A stretch of 54,256 nucleotides of DNA from Clostridia bacterium (lineage in GTDB: Bacteria > Bacillota > Clostridia > Christensenellales > Borkfalkiaceae). The first letter of the stretch is position 1. Each line of letters starts with the position of its first letter. Below are positions 17,758 to 27,454 of this stretch, one piece after another. Below the pieces are notes generated by a model that was not told the DNA's origin, did no database searches, and saw nothing but the letters and a program-made list of their open reading frames with translations. The stretch covers positions 13,931 to 68,186 of the forward strand of contig JAIDSQ010000117.1 in NCBI GenBank assembly GCA_029061155.1, read 5' to 3'. Made by a program: the position numbers and the translations under genes.

Positions 17758-19008
17758 ATGGCACAACTTTTATTTAAAAACGTAAACAAAGTATATCCTA
17801 ACGGATATCACGCCGTACACGATTTCAATATGGAAATCAAAAACGGCGAATTCATTTGTCTTGTAGGCGACTCCGGCTGCGGTAAATCCACAACCCTCCG
17901 TATGATTGCCGGACTTGAAGACATTACCGCAGGCGATTTCATTCTCGACGGCAAGCTTGCAAATCAGATGTCTTCGCGTGACAGAGGAATTGCGATGGTA
18001 TTCCAGTCCTACGCTCTCTATCCTCACCTCACCGTTGCAGAAAATCTCGGTTTCGGACTTCAGCTTGAAGGTATCGACGCCGATGTCATTGAGGAAAGAG
18101 TTCAGGCAACGGCAAAAATTTTAGGTCTTACCGACTACCTTGAAAGATTCCCCCGTAACCTTTCCGGCGGTCAGTGCCAGCGTGTAGCCGTAGGCCGTGC
18201 GCTCATCAGAAAGGTTAACATCTTCCTTATGGACGAACCTTTATCCAACCTCGACGCAAAACAGCGTGTTACCATGCGTTCGGAAATCAAGCAGATCCAC
18301 CGTTCGGTAGGTTCGACTACCATCTACGTAACCCACGACCAGACAGAGGCTATGACCATGTCCGACAGAATCGTCGTTATGAAGTCGGGCGGCTGGATTC
18401 AGCAGATAGGTTCTCCCTGCGAACTTTATTTCCATCCCTGCAACCTGTTCGTAGCAGGATTCATCGGCGATCCTCCCATGAACTTCTTAAAAGGCGAAGT
18501 ACATGGCGGCAAGTTCGTTACGGAATCGGGCGAAACCTCGCTTGATATCACTCCGCTTGTTGCAAATCTCGCGGACGCGGAAGGCAGAAAAGTTCTGTTC
18601 GCTTACCGTCCCGAGGCTGTAAAGCTAGCACACGAAAAGGCGGGCAAGCAGGAATACGAAGTTACCACCAACGTTGAACTTACCGAATTCCTCGGCGATA
18701 CAACCAACGTATACGCTACAATCGGAGACCACAACGTTATAATGAAAGTCAATCCTCACTATGCACCTAAGGTGGGCGAAGATTTCAAGATTTACGTGCC
18801 TTATGCGGCGTCGTATCTCATTGACGTTGAATCGGAGCTTTGTTTCCGTAGCAACCTGAAGAGAAACGACCTTTCCAACGAAGAGCAGATGCTCAAAGAC
18901 GTTGACCACAAGCTTGAAGTTCTTTGGGAAAAATTCCACAGCGGCGTTCCTGCGGAACAGCTTTGGACTGAGGCTACCAAGATATTCATCGAAGAGGGTA
19001 TAGTTTAA
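17758..19008 (+). CDS. Carbohydrate ABC transporter ATPase (MsmK/UgpC type)
   Basis: VGDSGCGKSTTLRMIAGLE; NLSGGQCQRVAVGRALIRK; FLMDEPLSNLDAKQR; C-terminal TOBE region. Confidence 0.93.
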   Translation: MAQLLFKNVNKVYPNGYHAVHDFNMEIKNGEFICLVGDSGCGKSTTLRMIAGLEDITAGDFILDGKLANQMSSRDRGIAMVFQSYALYPHLTVAENLGFGLQLEGIDADVIEERVQATAKILGLTDYLERFPRNLSGGQCQRVAVGRALIRKVNIFLMDEPLSNLDAKQRVTMRSEIKQIHRSVGSTTIYVTHDQTEAMTMSDRIVVMKSGGWIQQIGSPCELYFHPCNLFVAGFIGDPPMNFLKGEVHGGKFVTESGETSLDITPLVANLADAEGRKVLFAYRPEAVKLAHEKAGKQEYEVTTNVELTEFLGDTTNVYATIGDHNVIMKVNPHYAPKVGEDFKIYVPYAASYLIDVESELCFRSNLKRNDLSNEEQMLKDVDHKLEVLWEKFHSGVPAEQLWTEATKIFIEEGIV

Positions 19009-19023
19009 TTTATACTGCGCAAT

Positions 19024-19050
19024 AAGAGGTGCCCCCAAGGGGACCTCTTT
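19024..19050 (+). terminator. Hairpin after the ATPase gene (terminator or mRNA processing/stability element)
   Basis: AAGAGGTgCCCC-caa-GGGGACCTCTT followed by TTAAA. Confidence 0.5.
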
Positions 19051-19101
19051 AAAGCAATGCGCTTTGCCGAAAGGCACAAAATAAAAAACCGGAGAACAAC
19101 G

Positions 19102-20550
19102 ATGCAATTAATCAGCAAACAGATATATAATAAACCCCAAAGAAAAATCAAGATTATGCAGTTCGGCGAAGGCAACTTTCTTCGCGCGTTCGTCGAATGG
19201 ATAATTCAGGATCTGAACGACAAGGGTGCAATTGACGCGGCCGTCGCAGTAGTACAGCCCATGCCCTTCGGCAGAGTAAAGGAACTCGGCGATCAGGACG
19301 GACTTTACACTCTCCGTTTAGAGGGTATCGACGGCGGTAAAAACGTCAAAAAGAGTCAGGTTATAGACGTAATCGGCGACTGCATTAACCCCTTTACGCA
19401 GTACGACAAATTCCTTTCCTACGGCAAAAGCGAGGATCTGGAAGTTATAATTTCCAACACCACCGAGGCGGGTATTGCCGTTGACCCTACGGACACGGAC
19501 TTTACCGTTTGCCCCAAGAGCTACCCCGGCAAGCTTTTAGCCCTCTTAAAGACAAGGTATGACCACTTCCACGGCGATAAGACCAAGGGTCTTGCCATTG
19601 TCCCCTGCGAACTTATCGACGACAACGGCGACGAACTTTACAGATGCCTTACCGAACTTGCAAAGATAAACAATATGGACGCCAAGTTCATAGAGTGGAT
19701 GCAGACGGCTAACCACTTCACCTCAACGCTTGTCGACAGAATAGTTCCCGGCTATCCCAGAAACGAGATAGAGGAAATTCAGAAAGAAACGGGCTATATC
19801 GATAATAACGTAGTAAAGGGCGAAATTTTCCACCTTTGGGTACTCAAAAAAGAGGCGCACGTGCAGAAAGTTCTGCCCGCCGACAAGACGGGACTCAACG
19901 TTATCTTCGCGGACGATATACACCCCTACAAACAGAGAAAGGTTAAAATTTTAAACGGTTCCCACACCGCGATGGTGCCCGTTGCATACCTTTGCGGTAT
20001 CGATACCGTAGGCGAGTCCGTAAACGACAAGACCATAGGCAAGTACGTGCACGATTTCGTATTTGACGAGGTTAACCCCACAATCGACCTGCCTCAGGAC
20101 CAGATGGTTGCGTTTGCAAACAGCGTTATAGAGAGATATAAAAACCCCTATATCCGCCACGAGCTTATGTCAATCGCGCTCAACTCCACCACGAAATTCA
20201 AGACGAGGCTTTTGCCCACGCTTGTAGACTATGTAAGAATTAAAAAAGCCCTTCCCCAGCACCTGCTGTTCTCGTACGCGGCGCTTGTTACATTCCACAA
20301 GGGCAAGAGAGGAAACGAGGATATCGCCCTCAACGACGACCCCGCATACCTTGCAAAATGGAAGGAGCTTTGGACAAATTTTGACGGCGACTACAACAAG
20401 CTTGCCAAAGACGCGCTCGGATGGAAAGAGGCGTGGGATATGGATATGAACACTATCCACCCCGAAATTACCGCTAAGGTTGCAAAATATCTTAAAGCAA
20501 TCGGCGAAAAGGGCATGAGAAGTGCGGTAGAGGAATTTGTAAATGGCTAA
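19102..20550 (+). CDS. uxaB: Tagaturonate reductase
   Basis: IKIMQFGEGNFLRAFVEWIIQDLN; KVKILNGSHTAMVPVAYLCG; linked to uxaA and uxaC. ATG at 19102 after CCGGAG. Confidence 0.92.
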   Translation: MQLISKQIYNKPQRKIKIMQFGEGNFLRAFVEWIIQDLNDKGAIDAAVAVVQPMPFGRVKELGDQDGLYTLRLEGIDGGKNVKKSQVIDVIGDCINPFTQYDKFLSYGKSEDLEVIISNTTEAGIAVDPTDTDFTVCPKSYPGKLLALLKTRYDHFHGDKTKGLAIVPCELIDDNGDELYRCLTELAKINNMDAKFIEWMQTANHFTSTLVDRIVPGYPRNEIEEIQKETGYIDNNVVKGEIFHLWVLKKEAHVQKVLPADKTGLNVIFADDIHPYKQRKVKILNGSHTAMVPVAYLCGIDTVGESVNDKTIGKYVHDFVFDEVNPTIDLPQDQMVAFANSVIERYKNPYIRHELMSIALNSTTKFKTRLLPTLVDYVRIKKALPQHLLFSYAALVTFHKGKRGNEDIALNDDPAYLAKWKELWTNFDGDYNKLAKDALGWKEAWDMDMNTIHPEITAKVAKYLKAIGEKGMRSAVEEFVNG

Positions 20551-22015
20551 ACAGACAATAATTATAAACGAACTCGACAACGTAGCCGTTGCCCTTACCG
20601 ACCTCAAAGCGGGCGAAACGCATGAAGGCGTTGAGCTTTTAGAGGACATAACGAAAGGTCACAAGTTTGCGCTTACGCACATTGAAGAGGGCGAGCAGAT
20701 TATAAAATACGGCAACCCCATTGCCCGCGCCACGCAGAATATTTCCGCAGGCGAGCACGTGCACACCCACAACGTAAGAACAAACCTTTCGGAAAATTTA
20801 GAATATACCTACAATAAAATCCCCACAGAACTCAAAGAAGTTGCGCCCCGCACGGTCAACGTTTATCACCGTGCAAACGGCGACGTGGGTATAAGAAACG
20901 AACTTTGGATAATCCCCACAGTCGGTTGTGTGAATGGACAGGCAAAGTTAATTCTCGAAACCTTTAAAAACCGTTACGGCACAAAGGGCTTTGACGGAAT
21001 ATTCACCTACACCCATCCGTACGGCTGTTCGCAGCTCGGCGACGACCACGAAAGAACAAAACTTATCTTACAGAAAATGGTTCGTCATCCCAACGCGGGC
21101 GGCGTGCTCGTGCTCGGCTTGGGCTGTGAAAACAACCAGATGTCTGCTTTCCGCGAAAGCTTAGGCGAAGTGGACGAAAAGAGAGTCAAATTCCTTGTAT
21201 GTCAGGAAACCGAAGACGAGATTGAGGCGGGCGTAAGACTGCTTGCGCAGATAGCTGAAGAAATCAGAAAGGACCACCGCGAGGAAACGGATATCTCCTG
21301 CCTCAAAGTGGGACTTAAGTGCGGCGGCTCGGACGGGCTTTCGGGCATAACCGCAAACCCCCTCGTCGGCAGATTCAGCGACTATATCGTAGCCGCAGGC
21401 GGAACGACCGTTCTTTCCGAAGTTCCCGAAATGTTCGGCGCGGAACAGCTTTTGATGAACAGAGCCAAGGACGAGGAAACCTTCGACAAGGTCGTAAGAC
21501 TCATAAACGATTTCAAGGACTACTTCCGCAATAACGGTCAGACGGTTTACGAAAACCCTTCACCGGGCAACAAGGCGGGCGGTATAACCACGCTCGAGGA
21601 TAAGTCGCTCGGCTGCACCCAAAAATCGGGCGCAGGTCCCGTAGAGGACGTGGTGTTCGACGACGGCTACGTCACCGCAAAGGGACTGAACCTTTTAAAC
21701 GGTCCCGGCAACGATATGTGCGCGGTAACCAACATCGGCGCGTCGGGCTGTCACCTCGTTCTGTTCACCACGGGCAGAGGCACGCCCTTCGGCGGGTTTA
21801 TTCCCACAATCAAAATTGCAACCAATTCCGAGCTTGCAAATAAAAAGAGCAACTGGATAGATTTCAACGCGGGCGCCGTTCTGGACAGCGACTTTGATAC
21901 CCAGCTTGAAAAGCTCATAGACTTAGTTGTTGCGGTTGCAAACGGTAAGCTTACCAGAAACGAAATTAACAACACCAAAGAAATAGCAATATTCAAAACG
22001 GGAGTAACTTTATAA
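20543..22015 (+). CDS. uxaA: Altronate dehydratase
   Basis: GDVGIRNELWIIPTVGCVNGQAKLI; THPYGCSQLGDDHERTK; GLKCGGSDGLSGITANPLVG. Confidence 0.94.
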   Translation: MAKQTIIINELDNVAVALTDLKAGETHEGVELLEDITKGHKFALTHIEEGEQIIKYGNPIARATQNISAGEHVHTHNVRTNLSENLEYTYNKIPTELKEVAPRTVNVYHRANGDVGIRNELWIIPTVGCVNGQAKLILETFKNRYGTKGFDGIFTYTHPYGCSQLGDDHERTKLILQKMVRHPNAGGVLVLGLGCENNQMSAFRESLGEVDEKRVKFLVCQETEDEIEAGVRLLAQIAEEIRKDHREETDISCLKVGLKCGGSDGLSGITANPLVGRFSDYIVAAGGTTVLSEVPEMFGAEQLLMNRAKDEETFDKVVRLINDFKDYFRNNGQTVYENPSPGNKAGGITTLEDKSLGCTQKSGAGPVEDVVFDDGYVTAKGLNLLNGPGNDMCAVTNIGASGCHLVLFTTGRGTPFGGFIPTIKIATNSELANKKSNWIDFNAGAVLDSDFDTQLEKLIDLVVAVANGKLTRNEINNTKEIAIFKTGVTL

Positions 22016-23427
22016 TGAAAGCTTTTATGGATAAAGATTTTCTTCTGGACACCGAAACGGCGAAAAAACTCTATCACGAGCACGCCGAAAAGATGCCCAT
22101 AATAGACTATCACTGCCACTTGCAGCCCAAGGAGATTTACGAGGATAAGAAGTTCAGGAACCTCACCGAAGTTTGGCTTGGCGCAGGCGACAGATACGGC
22201 GACCACTACAAGTGGCGCGCACTCCGCGCACGCGGCTATGAAGAAGATTCCATTTCAGGTCCCGATGACGACTACAAAAAGTATATGCAGTTCGTAGAGT
22301 CAATGCCCTATTTTGTGGGCAACCCCTTATATCACTGGTCGCACCTTGAAATGAGAAGATACTTCGGCATTGAAGAAATAATCAATCCCCAGAACGCGCA
22401 GGTTATCTGGGATAAAGCCAACAAGGTTCTTGAAACGCTGACCGCGCGCGAAATGATGTACAAGTTCAACGTTAAAACGGTGTGCACCACCGACGACCCT
22501 GTCGACAGTCTGGAATGGCACAAGAAAATGAACGAGGACAGCACCCTTAAAGTAAAGGTTCGTCCCGCGTTCCGCCCCGATAAGGCTATCAACGTAGAGC
22601 TTTCGTGGTTCGCAAGCTGGGTAAATCAGCTTGCAGGCGTAGTAAATAAACCCATCAAAACCTTGCAGGATCTGTGCAATGCGCTTGCAGACAGAATTGC
22701 ATACTTTGACAGCATGGGCAGCAAGCTTTCCGACCACGCGTTGGACGTTGTTCATTACGCTCCCTCAACTTACGAAGAGGCGAACAGGATATTCCTGAAA
22801 GGTATGAAGGGTCAGCCCGTTTCCGAAGAGGAGCAGGACAAGTACAAGGGTTATATTCTCGTATTCCTCGGCAAAGAGTATGCAAAGCATGGCTGGGTAC
22901 AGCAGTATCATATCGGCGCACTCAGAAATAATTCCAAGAGTATGCTTGAAAAGATAGGTCCCGACACGGGCTTTGACGCAATAGAAGACGCCGTGTACAT
23001 GGAAAAGCTTTCCGCACTTTTAGGCGAGCTTGACAAAGACGGCAACCTTCCCAAAACTATTCTGTACTGCCTCAACCCCCGCGACAATTACGCGCTTTCA
23101 GTACTTGCGGGCTGTTTCCAGAAAGAAGGAGTAAAGGGCAGAGTACAGGTCGGCACGGCTTGGTGGTTCCTCGATCAGCAGGACGGTATGCGTCAGAACC
23201 TTGAAACTTTAATGCAGGTAGGACTTGTTGCCCAGTCGGTAGGTATGTTGACTGACAGCCGTTCCTTCCTTGCATATCCCCGCCACGAGTATTACAGACG
23301 TTTACTTTGCCAGATGCTCGGAAACCTTGTCGAAAGCGGACAGTATCCCGAAAGCGAACTTCCCACGCTCGGCAAGATTGTAGAGGACGTATGTTATAAC
23401 AACGCTGCTGAATTTTTTGGATTCTAA
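22015..23427 (+). CDS. uxaC: Glucuronate/galacturonate isomerase
   Basis: MPIIDYHCHLQPKEIYEDKKFRNLTEVWLGAGDRYGDHYKWRALRARGYEE; SVGMLTDSRSFLAYPRHEYYRRLLC. Confidence 0.95.
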   Translation: MKAFMDKDFLLDTETAKKLYHEHAEKMPIIDYHCHLQPKEIYEDKKFRNLTEVWLGAGDRYGDHYKWRALRARGYEEDSISGPDDDYKKYMQFVESMPYFVGNPLYHWSHLEMRRYFGIEEIINPQNAQVIWDKANKVLETLTAREMMYKFNVKTVCTTDDPVDSLEWHKKMNEDSTLKVKVRPAFRPDKAINVELSWFASWVNQLAGVVNKPIKTLQDLCNALADRIAYFDSMGSKLSDHALDVVHYAPSTYEEANRIFLKGMKGQPVSEEEQDKYKGYILVFLGKEYAKHGWVQQYHIGALRNNSKSMLEKIGPDTGFDAIEDAVYMEKLSALLGELDKDGNLPKTILYCLNPRDNYALSVLAGCFQKEGVKGRVQVGTAWWFLDQQDGMRQNLETLMQVGLVAQSVGMLTDSRSFLAYPRHEYYRRLLCQMLGNLVESGQYPESELPTLGKIVEDVCYNNAAEFFGF

Positions 23428-23446
23428 TTTAATAGAATAAGATATA

Positions 23447-23482
23447 AAAAACAGCGTGAACAGTTTTGTTCACGCTGTTTTA
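23447..23482 (+). terminator. Bidirectional intrinsic terminator after uxaC
   Basis: ACAGCGTGAACA-gttt-TGTTCACGCTGT, flanked by A and T runs. Confidence 0.88.
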
Positions 23483-23683
23483 AATTTCTCCGAAAAATTC
23501 TTCGTAAGTGATGTCGAAAAACTTTACAAGCGATTTAATCGCCGTAATGTTGGGCTCAGTCGCGCCGTTTTCCCAGTCGGAAATGGTGCGCGCCGAATAG
23601 CCCAAAGTCTTGCCTAACTCCGCCTGCGTAAGCATTTTGCGCTTTCGCAGGAATTTTATGTTTTCCCCTACCGTGTTGTTCAT
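23480..23683 (-). CDS. Small XRE-family HTH regulator, 67 aa
   Basis: MNNTVGENIKFLRKRKMLTQAELGKTLGYSARTISDWENGATEPNITAIKSLVKFFDITYEEFFGEI; start set to internal Met at 23683. Confidence 0.82.
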   Translation of the reverse strand: MNNTVGENIKFLRKRKMLTQAELGKTLGYSARTISDWENGATEPNITAIKSLVKFFDITYEEFFGEI

Positions 23684-23695
23684 ATAATTTATTTT

Positions 23696-23710
23696 AGCGG
23701 AAAATCCGCT
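23696..23710. promoter_or_regulatory. Palindromic operator-like site between divergent HTH gene and small lipoprotein ORF
   Basis: AGCGGA-aaa-TCCGCT perfect inverted repeat. Confidence 0.5.
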
Positions 23711-23748
23711 ATACAATATATCAAATGCTAATTTGGTAGGGTATAGAC

Positions 23749-23928
23749 ATGAAAAAAAGAATACCTTTAGTATTATTATGTTTAGCAATAGGTTTGTTGC
23801 CGTTACATTTAATGGCTTGTGGTACAACGCACTGTCCTTTAAAGGCGGGAATGTATGGCTTTGAAGTTGCTATATTAAAAAACAAATACACGCAAAAGGG
23901 CGCGGACTTTGTCCGCGCCCTTATATAA
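23749..23928 (+). CDS. Putative small lipoprotein, 59 aa (below the ORF-track cutoff)
   Basis: MKKRIPLVLLCLAIGLLPLHLMACGTTHCPLKAGMYGFEVAILKNKYTQKGADFVRALI*: Lys-rich start, hydrophobic core, LMAC lipobox. Confidence 0.45.
   Translation: MKKRIPLVLLCLAIGLLPLHLMACGTTHCPLKAGMYGFEVAILKNKYTQKGADFVRALI
23898..23920 (-). terminator. Terminator-like hairpin after the minus-strand operon
   Basis: GGGCGCGGAC-ttt-GTCCGCGCCC; 9 nt beyond the stop of the 23929 minus-strand gene; TTTTGCG follows on the minus strand. Confidence 0.7.
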
Positions 23929-25926
23929 TTATTTGCTTTCAATGACATAGGTTTCAAGACATTCGAGCGTGCACGCCGCAGCCCATAAATTGTAGCTGAA
24001 CCACGAGCTGTATTCTCTGCCGTCGCTGTACCGCTCAATAGTAAGTCCGTCACTCGGGCACCATCTTTCGGATAAAACGCCGTACCTGCCGTAACCCGTC
24101 TTTTCGGGATACATTTCAAGACACTGCATAATAAACGCGGTGGAGTCGTCGGCGCGGTCCTTATAATACTCGTCGCCCGTAAGCGAATAGTAGTACCTTA
24201 TCGCGCTGTCGGCAAGTAGTCCCATGGGGTGAATATGCGGATTGGATATGGAAGTAACCGCACCGCCGCGCGAACGCCAGCCGTTATTCAAGGGGGAGTA
24301 ATCGGGGCGGGAATTGAAGGAATATCTCCACAAAAACTCGTAGTCGGCGGCGGCTTTTAAGTAATCTTTATACTTGTCAGCGCCGGTAATTTCGTGCAAC
24401 ATCCTGGCACCCGTAATAAACGCGAGGTTGCCCTCCTCGTCAACGGCTTTGCGCGTGTCCATGGGCGTGCCGTAAACATTTAACGCGAACACAAACGGCG
24501 CGTAATAGTCCTCGCCCTTTATTGCGCTGTCAAGGTACTTGTTATCACACGTGACAAGATACAGGTTGATAAGCGCGGGAACAAACCAGCACCCCGCAAA
24601 TCCGTCAAAGTCCGCGACTTCCTTTCTGTCCCCCCAATAGGAGAAACCGAACGCTCCGTCGCCTCTTTGAAGTCCGACAACCATATCAAGGCACTTTTGC
24701 GTGCGCTCAAGCCATAAGGGGTCAAAGTCCTTTCCGTGTTCTTTTAAAAGAAGTATGGTCTTTAAAATGTAATAACACGCCTCGGCTAATGTGTAGGCAA
24801 AGTGCTTGTTTTCCTTATCCTTATTGAACCATGCCGAAGTGTTCAGATCTCCGTCTATGCGCGGCTTGTACAGATTGTAGAACATATCGACCGCGGGATT
24901 GTAGGCGTTTACTATTCTGTCGAAGATTTGTTTTCCGTCTAAAACGTGCGAAAAGTCAATGCCGTCAAGCGCGCCGTCGATATACTGCGCGAGATAGTAG
25001 GGGTAGGCAAGTATCGAACCGCCCGTCCAGCCTATTTCGCATACCTCGCGCCAAGGGAGCATTTCCGTATCGCGCGGAGGCTTGCAGTTCCTGTTGGTGT
25101 ACTCGCCCTCCGCCCTGTCGAAGTTGAGGTTGACGAAAGTATCTATAAGCGCATTCACCGCCTGCACGGGCGTGTTTTTATATTCCGCGCGTTCACCGCG
25201 GATAAGGTAGTATTCCTTTCTTATAATTCCGTGCAGTTCGCGCCTGTCTCCGTTTACCGTATAAATACGCCCGCACGCCTTGGCTTTTTTAGCCGTGTCG
25301 TAAGTGGAAGGGTTCAATACACCCCTGTGCGTGAAGGTGTAGGGATAGTTTGTATAACCTAAGCTAACGCCCGCAATACCTCCTAACTTTGCATAAACGC
25401 CGTTGTGTACATAATCGACCTTAAATGTCTGCGGGTATTCGCCGTGAGGTTTCTCGTCGGGAGAGCTTTTAATATAGCCCGTAACCGTATGCTTTCCATC
25501 CTGCGCGTCGCTGTAAGGTTCGATTGTAATTGCTGTAACCATTCCGCCCGCGCATACTGCCGAAAGGGGAGTGGCGGCGCGGTCTGCGCGGAATTCCCAT
25601 TCGGGCGAGGCAAAGGGGGTAACGTCGGTATCCTTCAGAAATGGGAAGGTGTAGGGGTAAGCCGACTTGAAATTGTTGTCGCCGTAAATGTTGCAGGGGA
25701 TAATGTTGAAGGGATTTTCCCCAACGCACTGCACCTCAAACCTCAGCTTTGTATCGTATGCACAGTCAAAGCCCATTTCATAGGAAATATAATCCTTTTC
25801 CTTTTTGGTACGGCAGTAATAGCTTGCGCCTTCCGCCGAGTAGTTCATATCGCAGCCGCTTACTGCGCTTTGCGGAATTAAATTCCACTTGCCGTCCTTT
25901 TCATAGTAAAACGCGTATTTGTTCAT
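23929..25926 (-). CDS. Putative glycosidase with alpha/alpha-barrel-like region, family unassigned
   Basis: Trp/Tyr/Gly-rich C-terminal half (LQRGDGAFGFSYWGDRKEVADFDGFAGCWFVPALINLYLVT; SPLNNGWRSRGGAVTSISNPHIHPMG); last gene of a sugar operon; no signal peptide. Confidence 0.55.
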   Translation of the reverse strand: MNKYAFYYEKDGKWNLIPQSAVSGCDMNYSAEGASYYCRTKKEKDYISYEMGFDCAYDTKLRFEVQCVGENPFNIIPCNIYGDNNFKSAYPYTFPFLKDTDVTPFASPEWEFRADRAATPLSAVCAGGMVTAITIEPYSDAQDGKHTVTGYIKSSPDEKPHGEYPQTFKVDYVHNGVYAKLGGIAGVSLGYTNYPYTFTHRGVLNPSTYDTAKKAKACGRIYTVNGDRRELHGIIRKEYYLIRGERAEYKNTPVQAVNALIDTFVNLNFDRAEGEYTNRNCKPPRDTEMLPWREVCEIGWTGGSILAYPYYLAQYIDGALDGIDFSHVLDGKQIFDRIVNAYNPAVDMFYNLYKPRIDGDLNTSAWFNKDKENKHFAYTLAEACYYILKTILLLKEHGKDFDPLWLERTQKCLDMVVGLQRGDGAFGFSYWGDRKEVADFDGFAGCWFVPALINLYLVTCDNKYLDSAIKGEDYYAPFVFALNVYGTPMDTRKAVDEEGNLAFITGARMLHEITGADKYKDYLKAAADYEFLWRYSFNSRPDYSPLNNGWRSRGGAVTSISNPHIHPMGLLADSAIRYYYSLTGDEYYKDRADDSTAFIMQCLEMYPEKTGYGRYGVLSERWCPSDGLTIERYSDGREYSSWFSYNLWAAACTLECLETYVIESK

Positions 25927-25928
25927 AG

Positions 25929-27446
25929 TCAGTTTTCCGAAATAAGTTTCTCCGCATTAAGATTTTTATTGTAGCGTTTTATGAAGTTTTCATATTTTTT
26001 GTTTTCCTTTTCGTCCGCGGTTAAGGTAGTCTTTTTAACGTCCTTGAACACGCCTTCGAGGAATTGACCGAGGGGAAGAATATTTTCCGTGGTATATCTC
26101 GCTAAAAGCGCAATGCCCCAGGCTCCGCCTTCGCCCGCGTTTTCAAGCACAGTAACAGGCGCTTTGACTACGGCTGAAGTCGCAACCTGCCCTATTACAG
26201 GCGTCTTGTAAAAACCGCCGTGCGCGGTTACTCTGTCAACTTTGACCTGTTCTTTTGCAAGTATATCCAAGCCGAGCGAAAGCGCGGAAACAGCCGAATA
26301 AATCTGCATCTGCATAAAGTTTGCAAGATTGAGTTTGCCGTCGGGCGTTCTCGCAACGAGGGGCGCGCCATTTACGGTACCTGCAAGCGGTTCGCCCGCA
26401 AGGAAGTTGTAGCCCGTAAGTCCGCCCACATTGTCGTCGCTTTGCGCGCTCTTTTTAAACAGCTTTTCAAACAGTTCGCCCATATTGACATGCGCTCCGC
26501 AAAGTTCGGCAACCTCGGCAAACATATTTATCCACTGGTTGATTTCCGAAGTGCAGTTGTTTGTGTGAATAAGCGCGGAGGGATCGCCTGCGGGTGAGGC
26601 GATTATGTCAATTTCACTGTAATAATTTTTTAAGGGCTTTTCGAGAACGACAGTCAGGTTTGCGCTCGTGCCCGAAGATATCTGACCCGTTTTAGGCATA
26701 ACGGCGTTGGCGCATACCATTCCCGTACCCATGTCGCCCTCGGGCGGGCAGAAAATGACGCCCTCTTGGAGTTCGCCCGAAGGGTCAAGGAGCAGCGCGC
26801 CCTCTTTGGTTAAAGTTCCCGCGTTTTCTCCCGCAAGCATAACCTTAGGCAACAGCGCCTTGAAGTCCCTGCCTATAAGCTTGTTGAACTTTTTAAGCAT
26901 TTCTCCGTCGTAGTCCCTTCCCGAAAGGGGGAACATACCGCTGGCGTCGTTTGCGCCTATCACCTTTTCGCCCGTTAAAAGATAGTGGATATATCCCGCA
27001 AGCGTGGTTAAAAAGGCAACGTCCTTCACGTGGGCTAATTTATCGAGATAAGACTGGTAGTACTGTGAAACGCTCCATCTTAAAGGAACGTTGAAATTGA
27101 AAAGCTTTGTAAGCTTGCCCGCAGCCTCGCCCGTGTTGGTGTTGCGCCAGGTTCTGAAAGGCGCCAAAAGCTTGCCGTCTTTATCGAAGGCAAGGTAGCC
27201 GTGCATCATGCCCGAAATACCGATTGCATCAATATGAGTTAAAGGTTTTCCGTAGTTTTCTGCAAGCCTTTTATAGCTTGTCTGCAAGCCTTTTACCGCC
27301 TCATCCAGGGGATACGACCACAGTCCGTCGACAAGCGTGTTTTCCCAGTCGTACGCGCCTATTGCAAGCACTGCGGAGTTTTTGTCCGTCAAGACTGCTT
27401 TAATGCGCGTCGAGCCCAATTCTATACCCAAAAATAATTTTTCCAT
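25929..27446 (-). CDS. FGGY-family carbohydrate kinase
   Basis: LFLGIELGSTRIKAVLTD; DAIGISGMMHGYLAFDKDGKLLAPFRTWRNTNT; TGQISSGTSANLTV. Confidence 0.88.
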   Translation of the reverse strand: MEKLFLGIELGSTRIKAVLTDKNSAVLAIGAYDWENTLVDGLWSYPLDEAVKGLQTSYKRLAENYGKPLTHIDAIGISGMMHGYLAFDKDGKLLAPFRTWRNTNTGEAAGKLTKLFNFNVPLRWSVSQYYQSYLDKLAHVKDVAFLTTLAGYIHYLLTGEKVIGANDASGMFPLSGRDYDGEMLKKFNKLIGRDFKALLPKVMLAGENAGTLTKEGALLLDPSGELQEGVIFCPPEGDMGTGMVCANAVMPKTGQISSGTSANLTVVLEKPLKNYYSEIDIIASPAGDPSALIHTNNCTSEINQWINMFAEVAELCGAHVNMGELFEKLFKKSAQSDDNVGGLTGYNFLAGEPLAGTVNGAPLVARTPDGKLNLANFMQMQIYSAVSALSLGLDILAKEQVKVDRVTAHGGFYKTPVIGQVATSAVVKAPVTVLENAGEGGAWGIALLARYTTENILPLGQFLEGVFKDVKKTTLTADEKENKKYENFIKRYNKNLNAEKLISEN

Positions 27447-27454
27447 AGCGTTCC

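Noticed and set aside
18625-19107. 160-aa minus-strand ORF opposite the ATPase 3' end
   Set aside because: Antisense shadow without motif support.
25405-25881. 158-aa plus-strand ORF opposite the unassigned glycosidase
   Set aside because: Antisense to the longer operon-linked frame; no motif.
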